DNA from: Scatophagus argus
Lineage: Eukaryota > Chordata > Actinopteri > Scatophagidae
DNA length: 64,000 nucleotides
Reading direction: 5' to 3'
Assembly: GCF_020382885.2 (NCBI RefSeq)
Contig: NC_058501.1
Coordinates: 12,373,501 to 12,437,500, forward strand
Part shown: piece by piece, positions 47,763 through 58,429 of the stretch
Layout: every line of letters begins with the position of its first letter
How positions within the stretch are numbered: the first letter of the stretch is position 1
Translations under genes and position numbers: made by a program
Notes under the pieces: generated by a model
What the model was told of the DNA's origin: nothing
Database searches by the model: none
Seen by the model: the letters and a program-made list of their open reading frames with translations, nothing else

Positions 47763-49840
47763 TCACTCTCCACTGTTATCACTGACCCTCTTATTTGCGC
47801 TAAACTCTTTCCTCTGGCCCTCCTCTTCTTCTCTCCCGCCAGACGAGTAATGCATCTGAGTCTGGTGTCTGTTCCTGGATGGCGCATCCTTAAAACGCAG
47901 CCCACAATCTTCACATGCATACAGAAGCCCCTCTCTGTTACTGCCTGGGTTTGTGCGCTCTGACTGAGATTTGCTCTCATTACTGCCAAGAAGAGATGAG
48001 CCAGGAGGAGCAGCAGTCGAGGCAGGGGAATCTCTGGAGTTTAGAGCTGTATTTGAGCTGTTATCTGGGCTGCTGGGTGAATTTAGCCCAGCGCCAGGTG
48101 GGGGAAAAGTCCGGGGACGCCCAGTTGGATAACCACGGCCTGCTGGTCCCCGAGATGCACCCCCAGCTCCGGCTTCTGGATGTGGTACTTCGGGGGCCAG
48201 TCCATGAACTGTGCGGTAGTGAAAGCGGATCCCAGAGCGGTTGGAGAAGCCTTTCCCACAGAGGCTGCAGATAAAGGGCCTCTCTCCTGTGTGGATGCGG
48301 GTATGGATCTTAAGAGCTCCTGACTGGGTGAAACATTTCCCACACTGGTTACAGCGGTAGGGCTTCTCTCCTGTGTGGGTCCTCTGATGTGCCCTGACCC
48401 CTGCCAGATGGGGAAACCCTCTGCCGCAAAATCCACAGGAATACGGTCTTTCACCCGTGTGAATGCGTCTGTGGATCTTCAGGGCCCCAGATTGGCTAAA
48501 ACTCTTCCCGCAGTCAGAGCAGGAGTAGGGCCTGGCACCAGTGTGCACATTGAGGTGGATGCGGAGGTTGCTGTGCGAGTTGAAGGCCCTGCCGCACTCC
48601 GTGCAGAGGAAGCCGGACGGTTTGTGGGCGTGTTCGGAGCGCTGGTGCTGCAGCAACTGGGACGGTCTGGAAAAAGACGCCGAGCAATGCATACATGGAT
48701 GTAGAGACATGGTCATAGTCACCCTGCCTCTTTCTTCTTGTTGCTGAGTATGCGTTTGTCTGCGGTGGTGGCACTCCTTAGTACAGGTGGCGAAGGAGTG
48801 CTGGCAAGACAAACAGGGAAGAGGGCCAGAAAGCTGTGGAGCATGAGAGCGGACAAGCTGGGGACAGGGCAAACAGCAGGTTAAAGGACAGTGGTGGTGA
48901 TGAAAATGATGATGGGCATGGGTGTGTGAAAACGAGGAGTCCGTGCCTTCCTGGTGACTTGGTATCTGGGTGCAGGATTGGAGGCTGCGACGGCAACACA
49001 AGCAGGGAAACATGGAAAGGTGGGACAAGGAGCTCGAGGACACCCTGGAAGGAGTCTCTGAGTTCTGTTCTGAGCTCTGAGTCCCCCCGTCTGCCTCCTC
49101 CCTCTGCGGTCGACCGGACGTCCTGGTCTCGAGCTCAGATGTGGTGGTTCTGCTGCTGCTTGGTTCGGTGTCCAGTAAGTTGTGGCATACTGCATCTGGG
49201 CGTGGTGGTGAGGACAAAGATTGTCTGGCTTTTAAAATCTCAAAGGTAGGCGGAGAAGTGGAGTAAGGGCAGCCAGGGCAGGTGCAGGCATAATGCACAT
49301 CTAGGTATAAAAGAAACATGAATTGAAAGAATGAAATGAATGCTAAGAATGTTTTTCAAGAAAAAGACTGAAACAACCCTTGTGTGTTGAGCTCTAACCG
49401 TCTCGCCTGTCTCTGGCCTCTCCCTTCCTCTGTGATGCCCCAGGCTGGATCTGTCGGCCAGGCTCCGCCTCTGACTTGCCCTGAGCAGGTCGAGGTTGTC
49501 GTAGAGGTTCAAGTGAAGAAACTTTGAACCCCAGAGCCTCGCCATCACCAGCTACGCCCCATGCTGCGTTTAGCAGATCTGGCTGATCCTTCGAGGTGTT
49601 TGCAGATGTGATGAGGTCACCAATGAACTGATGCATCTCCATCCAGGAGCACTGACCATGCTGCAGAGAGTTACAAGGCATAATTGCAGAGTCTGAACGC
49701 ATTTCGCGTAAGAATAAACGAAACTCAAAACACTTAGCTGCTCAACGACTTAAGCTTAAAACAATGGATCTTTTTAAAGTCGACTGATTTGCATAACATG
49801 GTTGTCAACTTACAATGTCGCTACACTTGTCTTTGTCCAT
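47763..49840 (-). CDS. Zinc-finger gene 1: C2H2 protein with seven fingers, complete (608 aa)
   Basis: Three coding exons on the minus strand: 49,840-49,814 (begins MDKDKCSDI), 49,660-49,399 and 49,300-47,763. Phases 0 and 1 match and junctions are GT-AG. The N-terminal ~96 residues ([17 protein letters not shown]...) have no KRAB, SCAN or BTB signature. Between about residues 97 and 290 are Ser-rich sequence, two degenerate Cys-x2-Cys units (FPCLCC, LPCLSC) and a His-rich cluster ([13 protein letters not shown]). One finger near residue 300 precedes five tandem classical fingers to about 460 with HTGE(K/R)P-type linkers. A separate finger ([10 protein letters not shown]...) is near 555-580, close to the C-terminus. 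Fingers 3 and 5 share the helix QSGALKIH, so they probably read similar DNA triplets. Presumably a nuclear sequence-specific DNA-binding protein; the orthologue is not recognised. Confidence 0.9.
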
Positions 49841-50320
49841 GAATTTAAACAAACGCTGGTGTTGTCGCCAGATCGACGGCTTAGCTTTACATCAGCGATT
49901 TCAATATGTCAGACCCGGGTTCAAAACGACAAAAGCAACAAAAAATACACATGTTCTTTATTACAATAATACATTTTTACTGTGGCCAATGACTGTAGCC
50001 TACTCCCGTTAGCCATATTTTTCCCGATGATGGTGAAGGCATGACCCACCCTCCTCGCATTTGATTGGCTTACCAATTTCTCTTCGCCTGACATTAACCA
50101 ATCTCATTGGTCCCACCTGAACCTAAACAGCGCAGTCGCACGGAATCTAACCAACCCAAAAAGACGAAGAAAATAAGTGCTAACCAATCAGAAGCAGCGT
50201 AGGGCGGGTCATGCCTTTTTTTTTATTTATTTATTTTTTTTATTTTAGGGTCATGCCTTCTCCGCCTTCAGAAAACGGTAACCTCGCGCTGAAACGCAGC
50301 CATTGTATTTCCGGGTTCTT
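49841..50320 (-). promoter_or_regulatory. Promoter region of zinc-finger gene 1 with clustered CCAAT boxes and an inverted repeat
   Basis: Upstream of the minus-strand start codon are several NF-Y-type CCAAT boxes in both orientations (GATTGGCT and ACCAAT near 50,062-50,080; AACCAATCTC and ATTGGTCC near 50,096-50,112; AACCAATCAG near 50,182). Further up are an ETS-like ATTTCCGGG and a GTCATGTGAC E-box near 50,310-50,332. TATA-less, CCAAT-rich architecture fits a housekeeping promoter. The TSS is not determined. Confidence 0.55.
50036..50217. repeat. Imperfect inverted repeat, arms ~75 bp, in a promoter
   Basis: The left arm starts AAGGCATGACCCACCCTC and continues with TTTGATTGGCTTACCAA. The right arm, read on the other strand, starts AAGGCATGACCCGCCCTA and continues TTCTGATTGGTTAGCA. 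A third copy of GGGTCATGCCTT lies at 50,248-50,259. The arms carry the CCAAT boxes, so the element is palindromic at the level of factor sites. Confidence 0.65.
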
Positions 50321-50639
50321 TGGTCATGTGACAGGAATCTTTTTTTGCCGTTATTTTAACAAATATAATTTTTAAAGAAAATACTAAAAATATAATGTAA
50401 ATATAAAGAAAAAAAAGAAGGAAAACAAATCTAAAAATTTTCTTATTGTTTTACAGGCAGATAATGTTAATTTATAGCGGTTATAGAAGTAAACTTTTGA
50501 ATTCCTTCAAGAAACCAAAAAAATGGTTTAGATCTAGAGAGTCTGCATCTATGAATACGAATTTGGCAAAAATAATTACATTTAGGCTGCTAAACATGTT
50601 TATTATTAGAATTTTGAAAACTATCCCAACAACACATAA

Positions 50640-51235
50640 TGGTCAGGAGTTTTGCACAAAATTCTGGAGCCTGTGCATAGGCATTGTGCGTGAGCCCCTC
50701 CCCAAATCCAGAACTATTCATCTCTGTGGGGCTTCCTCTCACAAGGGCCTTGTATACTCAGTCCCCTTTGTCCATCAGTCTGCCACTACTGATTATGGTA
50801 GTCTAATGCAGAGAGAAGTCACTATAGTTAATAAATCAATAACAAATCAAAAAAGCAAATCTTGCCAAAGGCCTGTTCTATTGAGCTTTTTACTGGGATT
50901 TTTATGTAATGACAATGATCTTTACTGCAGCAGGTGACTGAAACCACCCAAAATTGTTATCAATCTACTCTCAGTCATATCAATGAGATGAGATGCCTAC
51001 ACATTCCCCAAAGGATACTAAAGGACCATAACCACAACCTATCCACCCTGCTGCCATCTGACAAGCAATACCAAAGTATCCACTGCCATACCACCAGACA
51101 ACAGAGCCACTACCTTCCCCAGGCTGAGACTCCTCAACTCATCCTCCAGTTTATCTTTTTAGGAGACTAAGACTCGCATTTTATTGTGCAACCCTGTGTT
51201 GTACAATAAAAAATAAATGTGACAGAATATCTCAG
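50640..51235 (+). mobile_element. Decayed LINE ORF2 C-terminal fragment
   Basis: A plus-strand frame at about 51,000-51,170 reads LPSDKQYQSIHCHTTRQQSH, then YLPQAETPQL. This is a degenerate form of the LPSGRRYRSIRCRTxRxxNSFxPQA pattern ending many fish LINE reverse-transcriptase ORFs. It is followed by an ACAATAAAAAATAAATG A-rich tail. The upstream open frame (50,446-50,937) may include older parts of the same element. Confidence 0.5.
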
Positions 51236-52226
51236 CCAAAGCACAGGTCATCGGATCTATCTATATCAAGCTTAAGCAAGAAAGGATCAAAGCCAAGAGT
51301 GAACCTTGCAGCTCATTATTTTATTTCTAAGAGCAATATCACTACATACAACTGACGCACTGTAGTGGTTTCTGAATGGAGTAGTTTAACACAATAAGGT
51401 CAGTAAAGGTGTAAGGTCCTTCTCTGTAGGAAAGGGTCTGTAGAGAAGGACCTTACAAGGCAGAAATGTCAGATCTTTCTCATGCACCCACAAGGGAAAC
51501 TGATGTAATGAAACCCGATCCCAACAAGATATTATCTGATGATAATAAGCAACAAATGTATGTTGAAAAAAAAAAAAAAAAAAAGATACTGACACAGAAT
51601 GTCATATTATTGATCAGTACCACTGCATGTGCATTTATGAAACAAACACTGGTGTCTATACACAAAGCGCACATATTTTCAAGTTTTTAGCTGAATACAA
51701 TGATATCCAGTGGTTTCATTCAACTTAAAACACATAAATAAACCTAAAGATTCAATTTCCCCACACAAAACTCAGTGTATAAAAAAGGTAGAAATCATGA
51801 CTATATTTCATGATGCACGAAGTCCTGCACAATATTGCATAGGCTTCAAGACTACTGCAGTACCGCTTTTCATCAGTGGCCCAAACCACAAGCTCTACCC
51901 AAAATGCAAATAAATCAAAGGCCACAATAAGCCCAAGCTTGGAATGTTCTGTTTGCATTACAGAAGAAACACAAATCTTACTCTGAAACCAAAAATCATA
52001 CAGTCGATTGCTCAAAAGACACTGTTAATCTTAATGGCAATATACAATAGTGGAAAAAGTAGAAAAATTGCTTTGTTATATCAGTGTAGAAATATTGCAG
52101 AATTTTCAATATACTGAATTCAATATTGAATAGTATATGAGTGTGGCTGCAGAGATGTCCTTTGAGACTCAGACGCATCCTCCAGTAAGAAATGTTCTCT
52201 TTTCTTTTGTCCCCTCACTGATAATG
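51236..52226 (-). other. Probable 3' UTR of zinc-finger gene 2
   Basis: Downstream (minus strand) of the stop of zinc-finger gene 2. A minus-strand AATAAA is at 51,325-51,320, giving a plausible ~0.9 kb 3' UTR. An A-run near 51,566-51,584 (T-run on the transcript strand) and a short inverted repeat with GTAAGGTCCTTCTCT / AGAGAAGGACCTTAC arms (51,411-51,458) are present. Confidence 0.45.
51411..51458. repeat. Near-perfect hairpin (AAGGTCCTTCTCT arms)
   Basis: GTAAGGTCCTTCTCTGTAGG is followed about 15 bases later by its reverse complement, which ends AGAGAAGGACCTTAC. The arms are about 15 bp and the loop is short, so the RNA would fold on either strand. It lies in the presumed 3' UTR of zinc-finger gene 2 and could be a 3' UTR structure element or a transposon end. 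Confidence 0.65.
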
Positions 52227-55200
52227 CTACGTTTTTTCCTTCATATCAGCATGGCATGAAACCTCACTCTCCATCTTGATTTCTTTCTTTATCGGCTGAC
52301 AAGATCTGGATGACCGTGCATCAAGAACAGGAGACTGAGGCTCATTCTTAATGTCTATTATTATTCCAGAGGAAGTTGCATTAACATTAACAGGGGACTG
52401 ATCAATGGGATCCATTTTAAATGTCTCAGCTTCAGTATATGTACCTGGTTTTCCTGGAATTGGTTTAAAAAATGTTTTACTGTCACTGTTTTTTAATTCT
52501 TGATCGTCTGTGTCATCAGCCTCACCTGAGATTTCAAATTCCTCCAGCTCACTTTTAAGAGCAGGAACGTCACTCAGAGAAGACTTAGGGGACTTACACT
52601 TCTTAGACAAATCCAGAGGTGCTTCACATTCTGGATCCTGTTTAATCCCAGTTACCAAATCCAGGGGTGCATTCAAAGGAGCAGCATTCAGTCCAACAGG
52701 CTGAAGCTGGACCTGCATATTTGATAGTGTTGGAGAGATTGCAGATGGGAGGGTGAGGCCATTGGTTTGAGTTGGACAGACAGGAACAAACAAGACAAGT
52801 TTAACACCTGGAGGCGGCTGTTTGTCCAGGGTTAGTTTCCATAGCCCATCCTGTGAACCAGAGCCAGCAGACGAATCCTTTGTTACAAGCTCTGGGCTGC
52901 AAGAATCATTCACTGCTGCAGCAGGCATTGCGACTGCATTTGCTGGATTGGTTGAGTCTGGATTTGCTTTGAGCTTTTTTGTCTCAAACGAAGAGCTCCG
53001 TGATGCCTGCCGTTTTTTGGAAGCACTCTACAATAAGAAACACAACAAAAATGACCCAGTTACACAATGAAATATACAGAAGGCAAGTGTGACACATCAG
53101 AGAAATCAGGAGGGAGAGACCTATCATTTTAAGTATTAAGAGGCAAGTTTCAACCACAGTTTAGCCTCTAGGATCATGACAGTTCATTTTCCAACAGGAA
53201 GTGTGATGTGATCTCATTTTTTTTATTTTTACCAGTCTCCAGCTCCACAGTCCAATGTCCCCCTCAACTCGGAGTTTGACACCTAGCGGCTGTTTCCACA
53301 TTTATCTACAGAAGGGAACGGTTTCTCTGTGCCGGCTTTAAGTCTCAGTTTGAGACGAGTACCTGCAAGCAGGATTTTCTGAGAACCAACTGTTGTCTTA
53401 TATGCACCTTACATTGAGAATGAACATATGAGTGAAGTACGAGACATCTTGTGTCCAGCAAATTCAGGATTTTTCACTGAGACAGGAGAAGCAGGCGTAA
53501 TTTTATAAAATTTTAGTAAAATAATTGTTTAACTGTCTACAACCTATCCTTCAAAACCTTAGAGTGTTTTTGTATGTCTTTAAACATGTCTAAACAAAGT
53601 CAGCTGGCTAATCAAATTTCGATATATTCAGCCAGAAACAAACAATGACAGTGATAATTTCGTAATTTCTTGAACTAAATTATTGCACACTAGAAACAAA
53701 TTATGTTTCTGCGCTCACTTTGAATACTAGATTACAATAATTTTAATACTGATGAGAAATGCACAATTAATGATTATCAAGCTCAAACAATTTTCATAAC
53801 TCTGCAATTTTCTTATCAGATTGAATTATTCAAAGTTGATTTTTATCATCCTGAATTGGAATGAACAGCTGCCTGGAGGCTAGGAATTCAATTTAACTAT
53901 GTATTCATTAAGGAGATTGAATTGAACACAATTAGACTTGGTTATATGTCTTTGAACACACTTCGCCTCTCATTCAAGTACATGCTCACGGAGACTAGAC
54001 TAGACTAGACTAGTCTGACCAGCTGGTGGGGAAACTAGTGTATTTAACCTCTATAGAGTTGTTATTTGTATAGTTCTTCCACTTTCACATAGATTTCTGC
54101 CTTTACTTCTCTTTGTAATCATCTGTACCATCTATGCACACATTTTGGACCTGGAAGACAGAGGAGGAGGTCTGTAAGACTACCTATCTCCCACTTACAA
54201 TGCTATCTTTCATTCACACCCAGGAGACTTTACAACTCGGGGAACTAACAAAGGTGACTCCAACACCGCTACTAACTACAACTATGGTCATTCGCGACAC
54301 CCTGGACCACCAACGAACCAAGTATCAATGGTCCGGATAACAACTCCACAGAGGTTAAATACCCACCAGCTGGTCAGATAAGCCTTGTCTAGTACAGATG
54401 AGCATGAACCGATGAAGCCTCTTGGATGAGAGGCGACACATGTTCTAAGACACGTAACCAAGTCCAGTTAAATTCCCATTCAATGCAATCTCCTTGAGAT
54501 AGCTATGAGCTGGATAAATGAGAACACCAACAGACATATACATTAAGGAGTAACTTTAAACAATTGGAAAATTTTGTTTTTGCTGACCTCCAGTAGTTTA
54601 ACCCTGTTGCAGAGATGTACAGGTGTTCTCTGAGACACACCACTGTTGGTTGTGGTTACAGGTGCAAAACAGGGTGGGGTCAGAGGTGAAACTGATTTGA
54701 AGCAACAACTAGAGAGGGAAGTGAAACACTAATTTTCAGCTTTTCTACACTCACCACAGGCTGGGGTTTTTGTCCACAGGTCTTAAGGTGACTGTCATAG
54801 TTCTGCTGGTGAGGAAAGCCCAATCCACAGCTCTGACAAAGACAAGGTGAATTGCCAGCATGACCACCCATGTGGGACATTAACAGCAAGGCTGATCTGA
54901 ATCCTTTTCCGCATTCAGCGCATTTCAGTACCCTCTGGTGAGCCCCGGCGTGTTTCTTCAGCTCTTCCGAAGTGTCAAATCTCTGTCCACACTCCAAGCA
55001 TCTGATCTCATCTGTTTTAGGCTCCTGATTGCCCCAGCAGCCTGTGTCCTTTTTGTGCTGCTGAAAGTCCTCCTGACTGAGAAACTCCCTCAGACACGCC
55101 ACGCAATGTATGCGTTCAGGCTCACATTTGTGTTGGCGGTACAGCTTTGCCAATCGGAAGTGGCAGCGGCATCGTATACAGGTGTAAGGCAACAAACCAA

Positions 55201-56918
55201 GATGGGAGAAGCTGTGTTTCAGGAGAGCATTCTTCTTAGTAAAGGTCTTTGTGCAATCTGTGCATTTAAGAACCAGATGACACGTCTTCCTCCGGTGACG
55301 TGCAAGGGATTTTTGAGAGGAGAAATTACGGCCACATGTTTCACATTTAACATTCATCATATATTTGTGTAACTGCACATGAGTTTCACACGCCTTCAGG
55401 CAAGTGAACACACGTTTGCACAAGTCGCACTCATAAAACTCATCCTCAAAGTGATTTCTTGACAAGTGTTTGTTCAGATCTTCCTGTGATGCAAAATCTG
55501 ACAGACAGACACGGCATGTGAGACGATGCAATTTGGTCTGGGCATGCGTGCGCAAGTGGACTTGGTAGTTGTAAATCTGGCAGAAGCGCTTTCCACATTC
55601 GGCACAGCAGTACGGGCGCGCTCCAGTGTGCAAATTCATGTGGTCCTGGAGCTTGAATTTGGAGGGAAGCTGGAGATCGCAGACGCCGCAGTGGTAGTCA
55701 CCTGACTGACTCGACTCTGTGGAAAAGAGAAGGAAATTCAAAGTGTACCAACTAATTAGATCAGGACTGAAGATATACGCAGCAGACAGCAGTTAAAGAA
55801 ATTAATATTATCTTCTAAATAATTTATAAGTAATTAGAGTTGGCAAAACCAGTTATGTATTAATCAAACTGTCAATAGTTTTTCTATTTCCTATCCTATC
55901 TGTAGCACTCAGATTCTAGCCCATTTCTTCCTTCTGTACAATACATCTTTGAAAACAGGTCACATATAAATACTTTCATTTTAAAGTGTCTGAAAACAAC
56001 TAGATATTGTCCTATTTTGCAATTATTACTTAAACAGGAGTAACTAATGCTTTTGTTGGAGTCTATTTCCAGCAGTAGATTAATACACATTTGCAGCTTA
56101 ATGAGTATTTGCTGCAGCAGAATGGTGCAAGTGGAATCAAATCAAAGTATCCTACAGTCAGTTTCTTTTTGTGTTGTTAGCATTTTTGGGACAAAGGTCT
56201 ATGGCAAAGAAATAAAAGTTAAATCAAGCTTTGGCTGCACAGACAATACTTAGCAGGATCAGTTCAATTGGTCTTGATCTTTTTAAGAAACTTGTTGACA
56301 ACAAGAAAACCATCACAGTCTGTATAACAATACACCACTGCATGCTTATGAGAGGCAAAGTGAATGAGTCATACCATTGTTTAGTCCTTCTTCATCCACT
56401 TCCTCTTCGACCTCTTCCTCCTCATAACCGTCTGAAACCTCACTGTCATCGGTGTCATCCTCATCCTGCTGCACCTCTGCTGAATCCTCTCGTGCGTCTC
56501 CTTCATCGCCATCTTTCTCCCCACTGTCATCCTGCTCAGTTATCAGCTGTGGAGGGTCTGTAGATTCTGGTTCAGCAGTCAGATCGTGTACTGTGGGCTC
56601 TGACAGTTCAAAAAGTGCTGTGCCTTTACTGACTTGTTTATTTTGTTTAGGGGTTAAGGGTTTGCACTGTACCCTGTCAATATCTGAGGTCTGTTTTGCT
56701 GCACTTTCTTCTTTACCATCAACTGGCTGCTGGACTCGGACCAGCAGCCTTTGTTTGTTTGTGGCTGAAAGTGAAGTAGGAGTGTGACTGGATGAGAATG
56801 AGCCATCAATCGATGTGGAGCGACAGGGTGTTTCTGTTACAGAGGTCTCCCGCTCCTGCAGGATATCCGGAAATCCCAACTCTGTTAGCTGGATATCAAT
56901 GGTGTATTCGATGGACAT
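52227..56918 (-). CDS. Zinc-finger gene 2: 11-finger C2H2 protein with PLDLS and SUMO-motif tail, complete (768 aa)
   Basis: Coding exons on the minus strand: 56,918-56,375; 55,716-54,755; 53,027-52,227; phases 1 and 0 match. I chose ATG at 56,918 because a splice acceptor (GGCAG at 56,941) lies just upstream and no earlier in-frame ATG exists in that exon. Residues 1-181 begin MSIEYTIDIQLTELGFPD and end in a long acidic Glu/Asp run. Exon 2 (about residues 182-502) holds eleven C2H2-type fingers. Several are atypical: finger 5 ends in Cys instead of His, finger 11 is CCHC, and linkers are mostly not TGEKP. The C-terminal exon has an EAPLDLSKK motif (PxDLS, CtBP docking) near residue 639, a second degenerate NAPLDLV, and sumoylation-type sites (IKNEP, IKKE, IKME). 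This composition indicates a nuclear repressor. The orthologue is not recognised. Confidence 0.9.
53909..54497. mobile_element. Inverted-repeat element, possibly Penelope-like, with hammerhead-like core
   Basis: The arms at about 53,909-54,065 and 54,337-54,497 are reverse complements with small indels. Shared segments are AAGGAGATTG, GACTTGGTTA, CGCCTCTCAT, CTGACCAGCTGGTGGG and TATTTAACCTC. The ~270 bp middle has no clear ORF. In the right arm, CCGATGA (54,409-54,415), a GCCTC/GAGGC stem with an 8-base loop (54,417-54,434) and GACA follow in the order of a hammerhead ribozyme core (CUGAUGA-stem II-GAAA), each with one change. Penelope-like elements are known to carry hammerhead motifs in their terminal repeats. 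It sits in the last intron of zinc-finger gene 2. Confidence 0.6.
53993..54014. repeat. (GACTA)n tandem pentamer
   Basis: About four GACTA units (GACTAGACTAGACTAGACTA) inside the left arm of the inverted-repeat element. The right arm has only GTACTAGACAAG at this point, so the expansion happened after insertion or in one arm. Confidence 0.85.
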
Positions 56919-56939
56919 GACTACCGGCGAAGGGGTCAG

Positions 56940-57300
56940 CCTGCCATCAAACACAGAAATAGACAGGTGCTCAATGAGGATTTACATCAACATATTCCTT
57001 TGCGAGATAAAGTTTAAAACACTAAGTATATTGTGTTCATTAATACTGTTACAAGTGAATTTCGCCTTACCTGTCGAGTGACTACATGTGTGGTTTGTCT
57101 TAGTTGTCTTCTTTCTTTTGTTTTCTACTCGGCTAACAGTTTTCCCATAGATTCATTTTTAACACACCTTAATGTCGGTGTCCCGGTAGGAGAAAATGAG
57201 GCTGGGAAAGCGTGGCTTAAGAGCAGAGCAAGACCATAAGCTTTACCCTCGTTGTTTGTTTTCTGTCCCGAAGCAAAGGAGAACAGTCATTTCTACGACC
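56940..57300 (-). promoter_or_regulatory. Non-coding exon 1 and promoter of zinc-finger gene 2
   Basis: A consensus minus-strand donor (CGACAG/GTAAGG) at 57,071/57,070 pairs with the acceptor at 56,941, giving a 129 bp 5' UTR intron. ATGs in the upstream exon are followed by stops. The TSS lies somewhere above 57,071 and no TATA box is clear. Confidence 0.55.
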
Positions 57301-58420
57301 AGAAATAAAGACTCGCTGACACAACGTGAAAATAGAGCGATAGCAATTGGCCGTTTAGACGGCTAAACCCTCAGGTAAGCAGATAAGAAAGGTGACTTGG
57401 AAATGAGGGAAACAAATACAGCAACACAAGGAGAGGGAAATCACCAAACAAAGTCAAGGAAATACCTGTGGGCTCTCGAGCACTCCCAGAGTCTTGGAGT
57501 GGTACTACATGACCTGGCAGCTAATCAGAGGCACAGGTGTCCTTGTGGAAGAAATATTTTAAAAAGTGAATAGTTTACCGGTGAGTGAGCACGATTATTC
57601 ACACAAGCACTACACTATACACTATCTAAGTGCATTTTGATGTACCCATATGTTACGCTGGAACTTCCGCTGCTTTGCTTCCACTCCACTTCAATTTAAT
57701 TTAAGATATTGCAGCATCTCAGGGCGGAATAAGTACAAGAACCAACAGAGAGCAAAAATAGAAATAAGATAAGAATTGAAATGTATCAAACACTAAACGG
57801 AAATATCTTAGTTATAACATGTCCTTGTAAACATCAAATTTTTTTTATAGATTTCATCATGGTGTGTGGAAGAATTATTCAGATTTTTTACTTTAGTTAC
57901 ATAAAAGTACAGAATTAGCAAGTTTGAATTTGGGTTGTGTATTTTTGTAAGGATGTCTGAAAGGCTAGGCAAATCATTTGAGTGCACATCAAAGAACCTA
58001 TTTGTGTGAACTTTATAAAAATTGCATTCATATTTAACATTACAAAACATGCAAAACAGCATAAAGGATATAAAGAAAGACACACAGAGATTAAGTGTGC
58101 TCGGACAAACAGATCTGTAGTTCAGCTGCTGTGTTAAAGGTGCACATCAGCCAAATCAAGCGTCTCACTGCACAGCTAACCTCTGAATATAAGTCAAACA
58201 TAAGTATAGTACTGCTAGCCTTGCAGACCAAATCTCATTCAGTTGTTTTTTTTTTTTTGTTTGTTTTGTTTTGTTTGTTTGTTTGTTTTGCTGTGGCTAG
58301 ACAGAGTCATGGGCTTGTCACACAAAATACAAGACAACTTTTTGATGTTTCTGCATTATATTTAAGAACAAAGACAAAAAGGCTAAAGTTGTTTCTTCAG
58401 CATCCTCCTTTGGGATAGCA
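57301..58420. other. Intergenic DNA between zinc-finger genes 2 and 3
   Basis: AT-rich DNA without a supported gene. It includes a T-run and TTTG-rich stretch at 58,246-58,290. Small open frames on both strands have no domain. Confidence 0.5.
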
Positions 58421-58423
58421 TGT

Positions 58424-58429
58424 TTTATT
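58424..58429 (-). terminator. Candidate polyadenylation signal of zinc-finger gene 3
   Basis: AATAAA on the minus strand, about 0.9 kb past the stop codon at 59,320. It would give a 3' UTR spanning about 58.4-59.3 kb, which is otherwise AT-rich and non-coding. Confidence 0.4.

Noticed and set aside
48375..49249. Long plus-strand frames opposite zinc-finger gene 1 (109 and 137 codons)
   Set aside because: Antisense shadows of the GC-rich finger exon.
54134..54340. 68-codon frame in the middle of the inverted-repeat element
   Set aside because: No similarity to transposase or reverse transcriptase; ends are arbitrary.
54590..54665. Possible extra exon of zinc-finger gene 2 (frame PVTTTNSGVSQR...)
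   Set aside because: Exon 2 (phase 0, ends 54,755) joins directly and in frame to the exon starting at 53,027; the candidate has a weak acceptor and the wrong phase.
56231..56787. Plus-strand frames rich in Pro/His or Ser opposite zinc-finger gene 2 exon 1
   Set aside because: Reverse reading of the Glu/Asp-rich coding stretch.
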